A stretch of DNA of 30,177 nt from QHCE01 sp041743105 (GTDB lineage: Bacteria; Actinomycetota; Actinomycetes; Mycobacteriales; QHCE01): contig JBGTNI010000053.1 of NCBI GenBank assembly GCA_041743105.1, forward strand, positions 1 through 30,177. The letters are read 5' to 3'. Below are positions 14,565 to 21,230 of this stretch, one piece after another. The position numbers and the translations under genes were made by a program. The notes beneath the pieces were generated by a model. That model was not told the DNA's origin. It ran no database searches and saw only the letters and a list, made by a program, of their open reading frames with translations. Within the stretch, counting starts at the first letter, position 1; each line of letters opens with the position of its first letter.

Positions 14565-14667
14565 TCGACTCCGAAAAAAAGTGTGTGTAACTAGGTGACG
14601 CAGCTGTCTGGCGCGGTATAGAGTGCTCCAACTACTGACCGGTAGGCAACAGTTTCGGGGGTGGATC
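14565..14667 (+). promoter_or_regulatory. Promoter/5'UTR cassette, copy B
   Basis: Near copy of the cassette at 11201-11304. GTGACG (14595-14600), a 16-base spacer and TATAGA (14617-14622) form the promoter. The upstream run of A residues with GTGTGTAACTAGG is also shared. The leader contains CAACTACTGACCGGTAGG and ends GGGGGTGGATC immediately before ATG 14668. The similarity ends at that ATG, which fixes the start of the glycosyltransferase gene. Confidence 0.75.
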
Positions 14668-15867
14668 ATGGCAAGAAGGTTGCGCATTTTTTCAGTATAT
14701 GAGGGTTTCTTCACTGGCGGAGCCAGGATCCTCCACAGCGAAGTTCTCGCAGGTCTCCAAAAGAGAAGGAATCGAAATTTTGTCCTTAGTATTAACGAGA
14801 TCACACATCGAGAGTCTACTGTTCAGCAAATGAAAAGCGATGCTTGCTACCGTGCCCTTACGAAAGCTGGGGTAGTAGTAGATTCTTTACGTCCCTACTC
14901 CAGAAAGCGCGATGCTACGCGTTTTACACCGTCAGAGCTGATGCGTTTTGAGCAGCATGCTCAGAGTGCGGATGTAATTCTCTCTCTTAAAGAGCAGCCG
15001 CTGCACCTTATTAATCAAGCTGATACGAAAGATAAGCCAGTAATAACTTGCCTTCACCGCTCAGATCCCGAAAACCAAGGACCTGCATTAGGTGAGCTAA
15101 AGCAGGCGGTTTTATCTGGTAAGGTAAGGGCCTGCATATGCTGTTCCGAATCCGCAAAAAAGGCGTATCTCGATGCGGGAATTCCAGAAGACAAACTTCA
15201 CGTCATTACCAATGGTGTTGACTTACTACGTTTTAGGCCCGATCCCGTTCGTGGTGCGCAAGTGCGACATGAGCTTGGCATTCCCCAAAACTCCCCAGTT
15301 GTAGTTTTAGCTGCTCGGTATGACGCCATGAAAAATGTGCCGCTTTTCTTGCGTAGCGCAAAACTTTACTTAGAAAAAACGCCTGGAGCATATGTAGTTA
15401 CGTGTGGTGCTGGAATGAGTCTAGAGAACCCTGAACTGCTGTGTCTTGTAGCAGAAATTTTTGGCAATAGTAGAGAAGCTACTGCAAGGATTAAATTTTT
15501 ATCGATTCGGCAGGATATGGAGGCAGTATATTCTGCCTCAGATATCGTTTCCTTGACATCTTCTTTTGGTGAGACATATTCTTTGGCTCTAATTGAAGGG
15601 ATGATGTGTGGCGCGGTACCTGTGACCACGGAAATTTTAGATAGCGAAGCTATACTTCGAGGCAATGGAATTATTACAATCTCTGATCCTGAGTTCATAT
15701 CTGCCGCATGGAGTGAGGCGTATGCTAGGCGCTATGAGCTACGTGCCGCTATCGCTAGTGATAGGGACAGATTTGATAAAGCACATATGATTTCTTCCTA
15801 TGCCAAACTAATCAACAGAATTAGTCAAGCCAATCTAAAAAATACAAGGATCTCTGAGGTTATTTAG
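14668..15867 (+). CDS. Glycosyltransferase family 4 (group 1) protein
   Basis: About 399 residues, GT-B fold. The N-terminal domain has RIFSVYEGFFTGGARILHSE, a typical donor/acceptor-side start. The middle linker has HVITNGVDLLRFRPD. The C-terminal nucleotide-sugar domain has VVLAARYDAMKNVPLFLRSA and SFGETYSLALIEGMMCGAVPVTTE, the EX7E-like family signature. It should transfer a sugar from a nucleotide donor to an unknown acceptor at the cytoplasmic face; no membrane segment is seen. The start is ATG 14668 because the promoter cassette ends exactly there; the frame upstream to 14623 is 5'UTR. Codons are much AT-richer than in the surrounding core genes (AAA, ATT, TTA and AGA frequent), indicating acquisition from a different background. 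Confidence 0.88.
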   Translation: MARRLRIFSVYEGFFTGGARILHSEVLAGLQKRRNRNFVLSINEITHRESTVQQMKSDACYRALTKAGVVVDSLRPYSRKRDATRFTPSELMRFEQHAQSADVILSLKEQPLHLINQADTKDKPVITCLHRSDPENQGPALGELKQAVLSGKVRACICCSESAKKAYLDAGIPEDKLHVITNGVDLLRFRPDPVRGAQVRHELGIPQNSPVVVLAARYDAMKNVPLFLRSAKLYLEKTPGAYVVTCGAGMSLENPELLCLVAEIFGNSREATARIKFLSIRQDMEAVYSASDIVSLTSSFGETYSLALIEGMMCGAVPVTTEILDSEAILRGNGIITISDPEFISAAWSEAYARRYELRAAIASDRDRFDKAHMISSYAKLINRISQANLKNTRISEVI

Positions 15868-16070
15868 TGTTCAATAGATATGTATCGCAAGCATGCGGCT
15901 AGAAATTCTCTCGGTAATCCTTAGAACCAAAGAATTATTAGCTGCTAGGCTAGTTGTGTTTAACTGGACGAGCATGTGAGCTATTCAGGCTATGAAGGTT
16001 ATTCATAAGGGTGTTTTTTGCTCGTATGAACAACGGCCGTTGCGTACTCAGGCTACTACAGGGCTGGATT

Positions 16071-16220
16071 ATGAGCAACTTGTTACGACTCGTTAGCCTA
16101 GCGCAAGAGCACTTAGCCGACGGGTGGGAGTTGACAGGCCGTAAGCGATCACTCAGTTTGTGGTTTATTTACAACGGGGAGTTACTTGGGAGGTTTTCAG
16201 GGAAAACGTCCCAAGAATAA
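16071..16220 (+). CDS. Small hypothetical ORF between glycosyltransferases
   Basis: 49 codons from ATG 16071, preceded by CAGGGCTGGATT, which resembles the initiation region of the glycosyltransferase gene (GGGGGTGGATC-ATG). The product starts MSNLLRLVSLAQEHLADGWE and ends GRFSGKTSQE; no family is recognised. It may be a real small protein or the decayed start of a gene once behind a third, diverged copy of the promoter cassette. The preceding ~200 bases (15868-16070) are AT-rich without a gene. The frame overlaps the upstream extension of the GT2 frame, but not its likely start. Confidence 0.35.
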   Translation: MSNLLRLVSLAQEHLADGWELTGRKRSLSLWFIYNGELLGRFSGKTSQE

Positions 16221-16300
16221 GGTTCTTTGTTGCATGCTTTGCCGAACAACTTTCTGCACAGAATGAATGTTCAATACTCGCGGAAGATGTATCTAAAACC

Positions 16301-17059
16301 ATGATTCATTCATTGTTATCAGTTATTACCGCAGTACATCCCACCTCTTTTTGCTGGCTATCTCAGGCTGGCGACTCGCTCTTGAAACAGGAGGTGCCGC
16401 TGCAATGGATTGTCGTAGCAGATGATTACGACACTGCGATGGCTGCTGAGCACATGGCTGATTTGCCGGCAGAGTTGCGTGAACGTACCACCCTGTTGGC
16501 TACCGGGAGGCCTGCTCTTGGTGCGGCTGCAGCTCGTACAGTAGCTCTGACCGCGGTACGAACTCCTTGGCTATCAATTTTGGATGCAGACGATCAGTGG
16601 TTGCCGGGCGGTATGGATACGTTGCTGGCCGCTGCTGCTTCCCGGAATGTGAGCTGGGCAGTCGGGCGAAGCGATGAGCTTACATCTGCTGGGCGCCATC
16701 CTTACCGACCTGAAAATTACATTCCAAATCATTTTTTTGAATCCGGCGAAGTACTGAGCTTAGTTGAGCACGGCTTACTCCCCTGGCTTCCCTGTGTCAT
16801 GGTTACTAAGACAGCGGCAGTACGAGCGGTAGGCGGCTGGCCGCCCTTCCCGGTGACTGAGGATATCGCGCTGGCGGTCGCCCTCGGTGCTACTACCGCC
16901 GGGTTCGCCGTTGACCAGACCGTCTTGCTTTACCGCAAATGGGGGAACACCCAGACGAGTGAGCGGCCAGAATATGCCAACTTACGCGCGCGCTGGCGAC
17001 CCTTGGGTATCGCCCGCGCAAAGCAGTTTACAGAAACACGAGCAGCTCAGTACCCATAA
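16301..17059 (+). CDS. Glycosyltransferase family 2 protein
   Basis: About 252 residues, GT-A fold. LLSVITAVHP opens the family's first strand, followed by PLQWIVVADDYD. The segment GAAAARTVALTAVRTPWLSILDADDQWLPG contains the DxD-like metal/nucleotide-sugar motif. PVTEDIALAVALGAT carries the later ED motif, and LLYRKWGNTQTSE is the C-terminal basic segment. ATG 16301 is preferred because the fold starts there. The frame is open back to 16160, but that part shows no glycosyltransferase features, and the ribosome-binding site is weak. Composition shifts within the gene: the first ~150 bases are AT-rich, while the last 500 resemble the chromosome. Acceptor and donor sugar are unknown; galE lies 2 kb downstream. 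Confidence 0.82.
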   Translation: MIHSLLSVITAVHPTSFCWLSQAGDSLLKQEVPLQWIVVADDYDTAMAAEHMADLPAELRERTTLLATGRPALGAAAARTVALTAVRTPWLSILDADDQWLPGGMDTLLAAAASRNVSWAVGRSDELTSAGRHPYRPENYIPNHFFESGEVLSLVEHGLLPWLPCVMVTKTAAVRAVGGWPPFPVTEDIALAVALGATTAGFAVDQTVLLYRKWGNTQTSERPEYANLRARWRPLGIARAKQFTETRAAQYP

Positions 17060-17115
17060 CGGCATCTTTTTGCCTCGTGAAACTGAGCGGCTCAAATGTA
17101 GGTTGTTTAGATTCT

Positions 17116-17135
17116 TCCTTACCTCTTTGTAAGGA
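17116..17135. promoter_or_regulatory. Inverted repeat upstream of decayed abrB copy
   Basis: TCCTTAC (17116-17122), six bases, GTAAGGA (17129-17135). The same palindrome, with longer arms, precedes the intact abrB-vapC operon at 18254-18277. Its conservation in front of a dead copy supports it as the ancestral operator of the module. Confidence 0.65.
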
Positions 17136-17160
17136 GGCCTTGTGGAGGTGAGCTAGGGGC

Positions 17161-17413
17161 ATGACGGCTTCAACGGTTATCAGCAAGGGCGGGCCAGGTC
17201 ACTATTCCTGCACAGGTTAGAAGGAGCCTTGGGCTTAAGGCGGCATCGCGAGTGAGCTTTGTGCTTATGGATAACGGGGCCTACGAGCTGGTTCCGGCGA
17301 CGGGAACAGTGAGGTCATTGAAGGGCTCGGTTGTTGCTTCTGCAACGCCGGTCAGGCTGGAGTAGATGGATGCAGCCATTGCCGATGCCGCGACGAGTGG
17401 GCAATCGCGGTGA
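17161..17413 (+). pseudogene. Decayed AbrB-family antitoxin gene
   Basis: Aligns along its whole length with the intact antitoxin at 18302-18550. The copy starts ATGACGGCTTCAACGGTTATC (MTASTVISKG), but a four-base duplication of GGGC near 17188-17195 shifts the frame and brings a TAG within about 12 codons. Later, in the restored frame, the codon equivalent to CAG in VEQMDAAIADA is TAG (about 17363), a second lesion. The 3' end still overlaps the vapC start as in the intact copy. It cannot make a functional antitoxin. Confidence 0.9.
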
Positions 17414-17487
17414 TCGGACTAGACACTAACGTTTTGGTACGCTACGTGACCCAAGACGATCCCACGCAGTCCTTGCACGCTACACAC
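17410..17487 (+). pseudogene. Truncated VapC toxin fragment
   Basis: The first 26 residues, MIGLDTNVLVRYVTQDDP-QS-HAT, match the intact VapC at 18547 nearly exactly, including the first catalytic Asp. After about position 17487 similarity ends abruptly. The open frame continues to 17841 only by reading through about 100 bases of unrelated DNA and then antisense through a galE fragment. About 100 C-terminal PIN-domain residues are missing, so it is not a toxin. Confidence 0.88.
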
Positions 17488-17568
17488 CATGAAGCTCATA
17501 CCGACGCTGATTGGCACCACGTCGCAGAGGGCAGCTGCCCACCGGCTTGCAGAGCGGATAAGTGGACT

Positions 17569-18010
17569 TCAGCGGCTGCTGTAGCAGCTGCGGTGGAAGG
17601 CCCAGGCGTCGGTGACTATTTGTTCCAGGCTTGCCTTAACGGGACGCCAGCCCAGCTCGGCCTTGGCCTTTTCGGCCGATGCCACCACGGTGACCGCATC
17701 CCCGTCGCGGCGGGGGCCGATTTCCACTTCAAGCGGCGCACCGGTCACGGCCCGCACTACGTCGATAACCTGCTTGTTGCTGTAGCCCGAGCCGGTACCC
17801 AGGTTGTAGATCTTGTGCTCGTTTGGCGTTGCCGCGTCTAGCGCCAGCAGATGTGCGGTCGCTAGATCCTCCACATGGATGTAGTCACGTATGCAGCTGC
17901 CGTCGGGGGTGTCGTAGTCGTCGCCGTACAGCTGGAGTTTCTCGCGCTCTCCGGCGGCGGCTTGCAGCGCGATCGGGATCAGGTGAGTCTCCGGGTCGTG
18001 CCGCTCACCC
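17569..18010 (-). pseudogene. galE 3' fragment, duplicated
   Basis: Bases 17587-18010 align without gaps to 19080-19503 of the intact galE (424 bases each). The frame is open throughout and encodes the C-terminal ~140 residues of GalE, from GERHDPETHLIPIALQAAAG to SLEQIVTDAWAFHRS, then CYSSR and a stop at 17569. There is no start codon or Rossmann domain. Divergence is uneven: about 3 differences in the ~190 bases nearest 18010, but more than 20 in the rest. The order and orientation (abrB, vapC, galE reversed) copy the intact module to the right. Confidence 0.9.
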
Positions 18011-18253
18011 CTCGCAACGTTGCGTTTTGTTCAGCTGGGAGCGGATGATCAGTTCGTATGCCTAGATAGTCGACCGCTTATGTGTTGAAAATTACGTGTC
18101 GAAAACACACAAGGGCCGCCGCCGTTGGCTCCCACCCGCCGCCAGCGACAAGTGACAGAACCCGTCTAGCTGCTTCAGGCTTCACGAACGTCACGATGTC
18201 GTTCTTGTAAGCGTGGTCCGAATCCGGCCGCTGGCAGGAGGAATCAGTGGCAT
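18011..18253. other. Non-coding spacer between the two module copies
   Basis: About 240 bases between the breakpoint of the galE fragment and the operator of the intact abrB-vapC operon. TGTGTT and AACACA (about 18080-18108) can pair across a loop. A minus-strand open frame crosses the region but has no start or homology that I can support. Confidence 0.45.
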
Positions 18254-18277
18254 ATTCCTTACCCCTTTGTAAGGAAT
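18254..18277. promoter_or_regulatory. Operator-like palindrome of abrB-vapC
   Basis: ATTCCTTAC (18254-18262), spacer CCCTTT, GTAAGGAAT (18269-18277): perfect 9-bp arms, 25 bases before the antitoxin ATG. The core TCCTTAC-N6-GTAAGGA is conserved in the decayed duplicate. AbrB-type antitoxins usually repress their own operon through such sites; binding is inferred. Confidence 0.72.
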
Positions 18278-18301
18278 ACCCGCCTGAGGTAAGCTTTTTG
18301 C

Positions 18302-18550
18302 ATGTCAGCCTCAACTGTCACCAGTAAGGGCCAGATTACGCTCCCCGTGCAGGTCAGAAGGAGCCTTGGGCTCAAAACAGGATCTCGAGTCAACTTCGTT
18401 CCCATGGATAATGGGTCCTACGAGCTGGTACCCGCCACTGGCACGGTGAAGTCGCTGAAAGGCTTTATCGCCGCACCTGCAACTCCGGTCGCGGTGGAGC
18501 AGATGGACGCGGCTATCGCTGATGCGGTCCTAGGCAGGCAATCGCGGTGA
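18302..18550 (+). CDS. AbrB/MazE-family antitoxin
   Basis: 82 residues. The N-terminal swapped-hairpin AbrB domain is MSASTVTSKGQITLPVQVRR followed by SLGLKTGSRVNFV. The C-terminal tail KGFIAAPATPVAVEQMDAAIADAVLGRQ is a typical VapC-binding tail. Its TGA overlaps the vapC GTG start (GTGA), so the pair is translationally coupled. Role: neutralises the adjacent PIN toxin and represses the operon (family knowledge). GAGG at about 18285-18288 may serve as ribosome-binding site. Confidence 0.92.
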   Translation: MSASTVTSKGQITLPVQVRRSLGLKTGSRVNFVPMDNGSYELVPATGTVKSLKGFIAAPATPVAVEQMDAAIADAVLGRQSR

Positions 18551-18969
18551 TCGGCTTAGACACCAACGTGCTGGTCCGGTACGTGACCCAGGACGACCCG
18601 GAGCAATCACAACATGCGACACAACTACTGGAGAGCCTGGATACGGAGAACCAGGGTTTCGTCAGCATCGTTGTGTTAGTGGAACTTCATTGGGTGCTAC
18701 GACGGGCGTACCACGTCAGCCGAGTAGATGCCGCAGACGTGATCGGAAAGCTACTCAATGCAGAAGAATTATTGCTGCAGGAACCCGAAGCTGTACACCG
18801 GGCACTGGCACAGCTCACCGAGCGTATCGATTTTCCCGATGCGTTGATCAGCGAGCTGGGCACGATGGCCGGTTGCACCCACACCGTTACCTTCGACGAC
18901 AAAGCCGCTATGTTGCCTGCCATGATGCTACTGAGCAGATCGTTACTAAGTCAGCCCGAAAGTAGCTAA
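18547..18969 (+). CDS. vapC: VapC-type PIN-domain toxin
   Basis: 140-residue PIN ribonuclease toxin. MIGLDTNVLVRYVTQDDPEQ carries the first catalytic Asp. VVLVELHWVLRRAYHVSR has the conserved Glu, RIDFPDALISELGTMAGC the next Asp, and TVTFDDKAA the last acidic pair. It should cleave RNA and be held in check by the AbrB-type antitoxin upstream. The final ~9 residues (SLLSQPESS) and the stop are encoded by the inner end of the small palindromic element that begins about 18943. The natural C-terminus has therefore been replaced; the catalytic residues are untouched. Confidence 0.9.
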   Translation: MIGLDTNVLVRYVTQDDPEQSQHATQLLESLDTENQGFVSIVVLVELHWVLRRAYHVSRVDAADVIGKLLNAEELLLQEPEAVHRALAQLTERIDFPDALISELGTMAGCTHTVTFDDKAAMLPAMMLLSRSLLSQPESS

Positions 18970-19022
18970 ATTCGCAGGTCAGAAGACTGTACTTGTCTAG
19001 CTACTTTCGTACTGATTAGCAA
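18943..19022. mobile_element. Small palindromic repeat element, copy 2
   Basis: About 80 bases, similar to 8479-8562. Terminal inverted repeat: CGAAAGTAGCTA (18957-18968) pairs with TAGCTACTTTCG (18998-19009), with imperfect extension outward (TTACTAAGTCAG against TTGCTAATCAG). Its left end overlaps the last codons of vapC. It lies between vapC and the convergent galE, where the hairpin could act as a two-way terminator, though without a clear T-run. Confidence 0.72.
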
Positions 19023-19064
19023 TACCGACACCCACCGACACTGTTCCTTAGCGAGGCATTCTGG

Positions 19065-20021
19065 TTACTCGGCGTTGTGGCTGCGGTGGAAGGCCCAGGC
19101 GTCGGTGACGATTTGTTCCAGGCTCGCCTTAACGGGACGCCAGCCTAGTTCGGCGATGGCTTTGCGTGCCGAAGCCACTACGGTGACCGCGTCCCCGTCG
19201 CGGCGGGGACCGATCTCCACTTCAAGTGGCGCACCGGTTACGGCCCGCACTACGTCGATGACCTGCTTGTTGCTGTACCCCGAGCCGGTGCCCAGGTTGT
19301 AGATCTTGTGCTCGTTTGGCGTTGCCGCGTCTAGCGCCAGCAGATGCGCGGTCGCTAGGTCCTCCACATGGATGTAGTCACGTACGCAGCTGCCGTCGGG
19401 GGTGTCGTAGTCGTCGCCGTACAGCTGGAGTTTCTCGCGCTCTCCGGCGGCGGCTTGCAGCGCGATCGGGATCAGGTGAGTCTCCGGGTCGTGCCGCTCA
19501 CCCAGCGGACCCGACGCACCAGCGGCGTTGAAGTAGCGCAGGCTCACCGCCGCCAAACCGTGTGCTCGCGCTTCCGCGGTGATCATCATGTCCACCGCGA
19601 GCTTGCTCGCACCGTACGGGTTGGAGGGTTTGTTCGGCGCCAACTCGGTCATCGGTTCGTCGGTGGTGCCGTAGACCGCGGCGGTCGAGGAAAACACCAG
19701 CCGCGGCACACCTGCGTTGCGCATTGCTTCCAGTAGCGCGAGTGAGCCCTGCACGTTGGTCTGCCAGTACTTTTCGGGGGAGATCACCGACTCGCCCGCA
19801 GCGATCTTGGCCGCGAAATGCAACACACCCTCGGTGTCGGCCGGCAGGTGTGCTGCCACCTCGTGAATGGGCGCCTCAATCAGCTGGACGCCGTCGGGGA
19901 TCGTATCGGCATGACCGGTGGACAGATCGTCGAGCACGGTGACTCGATGCCCAGCAGCCAGCAGTTGGCGTACCACGACGCCGCCGATGTATCCGGCGCC
20001 TCCGGTGACAAGCAGTTTCAT
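19065..20021 (-). CDS. galE: UDP-glucose 4-epimerase
   Basis: 318-residue short-chain dehydrogenase-type epimerase interconverting UDP-glucose and UDP-galactose, a precursor for galactose-containing glycans. Visible features are MKLLVTGGAGYIGG (NAD loop), HFAAKIAAGESV, FSSTAAVYG with the catalytic Ser/Thr, the Tyr136-x3-Lys140 dyad in PYGASKLAVD, and YIHVEDLATAH. ATG 20021 is chosen because the Rossmann strand starts there and AGGAG precedes it; the upstream extension to 20051 lacks support. It is divergent from trpS. A 424-base stretch of its 3' half is duplicated at 17587-18010. Two glycosyltransferases lie nearby, so it may supply their donor sugar. Confidence 0.95.
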   Translation of the reverse strand: MKLLVTGGAGYIGGVVVRQLLAAGHRVTVLDDLSTGHADTIPDGVQLIEAPIHEVAAHLPADTEGVLHFAAKIAAGESVISPEKYWQTNVQGSLALLEAMRNAGVPRLVFSSTAAVYGTTDEPMTELAPNKPSNPYGASKLAVDMMITAEARAHGLAAVSLRYFNAAGASGPLGERHDPETHLIPIALQAAAGEREKLQLYGDDYDTPDGSCVRDYIHVEDLATAHLLALDAATPNEHKIYNLGTGSGYSNKQVIDVVRAVTGAPLEVEIGPRRDGDAVTVVASARKAIAELGWRPVKASLEQIVTDAWAFHRSHNAE

Positions 20022-20131
20022 TGCCTTTGCTCCTAAGCTAGGCTCCGGCAACTACGCGGAACCCTCGACGGGCTTGGTGACTCCTCACCACGGGTGCGGC
20101 GCCACGTATCAACGATGACAGAATGCGCGGT

Positions 20132-21196
20132 ATGGCCAACACGCAACCCGTCGTCGACCCTACTGGGGCGAAAAAAGAGCGCCCACGCTTACTCTCGGGT
20201 GTCCAGCCCACCGCCGATTCTTTCCACCTCGGCAATTACCTGGGAGCGATCCGGCACTGGGTCAGCATGCAGGCAACCCACGACTCGTTCTGCTTCATCC
20301 CCGACCTGCACGCGATCACGGTGGCACACGATCCGTCCGTGTTGGCCCGCCGCACCCGGATCGCCGTGGCGCAACTGCTCGCCGCTGGGATGGACCCACA
20401 GCGCTCCACGTTGTTCGTGCAAAGTCACGTGCCCGAGCACTGCCAGCTGGCATGGGTGCTGGGCTGCATCACCGGCTTCGGTGAAGCTGGCCGAATGACG
20501 CAGTTCAAAGACAAATCCGCTAAGGGCGGGGCCCAGCGGGCCAGCGTAGGTCTATTCACCTACCCGGTGCTGCAGGCGGCCGACATTCTGCTGTACCAGG
20601 CCGATGCGGTACCCGTCGGCGAAGACCAACGCCAGCACCTGGAGCTGTCGCGGGATCTGGCGCAGCGTTTCAACACCACGTTCGGGCAGACATTCACTGT
20701 CCCGGCACCCCACATCGTGAAAGACACTGCCAAGATCACCGACCTGCAGGATCCGTCGGCGAAGATGAGCAAGTCGGCTTCCGGCCCGCAGGGCATAATC
20801 GACCTGCTGGACGACCCGAAGGCCATCGTCAAGAAGATCCGTTCGGCGGTGACCGACGCTGAGCGGGAGGTGCGCTTCGAGCCTGCGAACAAGCCAGGCG
20901 TCTCCAACCTGCTCACCATCTTCAGCGCGTTGTCGCAGCGGAGCGTTCCGGACTTGGAGGCCGCTTACTTCGGCCGGGGTTATGGGGAGCTCAAATCCGA
21001 CCTTGCCGAGCTAATCGTGGAGGTGCTCGGGCCGATGGCGCAGCGTGCCCGGCAGTATCTGAAAGACACCGCTCAGCTAGACGCGGTGTTGGCAGACGGC
21101 GCGGCGAAAGCGCGCACCGTTGCGGCAGGCACACTGGCGGCGGTCTATGACCGTGTCGGTTTTCTACCGGCCCACAGAGAATTTCCGAAGCTCTAG
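20132..21196 (+). CDS. trpS: Tryptophanyl-tRNA synthetase
   Basis: Class I aminoacyl-tRNA synthetase charging tRNA-Trp, about 354 residues. The HIGH-type signature is HLGN at residues 32-35 (DSFHLGNYLGAIRHWV). The KMSKS loop is exact at residues 211-215 in PSAKMSKSASGP. Other family stretches are CFIPDLHAITV, FTYPVLQAADILLYQADAVPVGEDQRQHLEL and the C-terminal helical region. The start could be ATG 20123 or 20132; no ribosome-binding site is seen, suggesting a leaderless or near-leaderless transcript. Its stop codon lies in the first unit of an 18-bp tandem duplication. The YihY-type gene follows. Confidence 0.96.
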   Translation: MANTQPVVDPTGAKKERPRLLSGVQPTADSFHLGNYLGAIRHWVSMQATHDSFCFIPDLHAITVAHDPSVLARRTRIAVAQLLAAGMDPQRSTLFVQSHVPEHCQLAWVLGCITGFGEAGRMTQFKDKSAKGGAQRASVGLFTYPVLQAADILLYQADAVPVGEDQRQHLELSRDLAQRFNTTFGQTFTVPAPHIVKDTAKITDLQDPSAKMSKSASGPQGIIDLLDDPKAIVKKIRSAVTDAEREVRFEPANKPGVSNLLTIFSALSQRSVPDLEAAYFGRGYGELKSDLAELIVEVLGPMAQRARQYLKDTAQLDAVLADGAAKARTVAAGTLAAVYDRVGFLPAHREFPKL

Positions 21197-21214
21197 GAAT
21201 TTCGAAAGCTCTAG
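21179..21214 (+). repeat. 18-bp tandem duplication spanning the trpS stop
   Basis: Two adjacent 18-base units (21179-21196 and 21197-21214) of GAATTTCCGAAGCTCTAG type differ at two positions. The first ends exactly with the trpS TAG, so the duplication leaves a second in-frame TAG 18 bases on. It also lies just before the likely GTG start of the next gene and changes the spacing between the two. Confidence 0.8.
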
Positions 21215-21230
21215 CCGAAGGGCATGCGCG

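Noticed and set aside
16160..16300. N-terminal extension of the GT2 protein
   Set aside because: The 47 upstream codons show no glycosyltransferase features and overlap the small ORF; the GT-A fold begins at ATG 16301.
17410..17841. A complete 143-residue VapC-like protein
   Set aside because: Only the first 26 residues are VapC; the remainder is unrelated DNA and an antisense reading of a galE fragment.
18078..18314. 78-codon minus-strand frame between the two module copies
   Set aside because: No recognisable protein, crosses the abrB operator and start, and has no ribosome-binding site.
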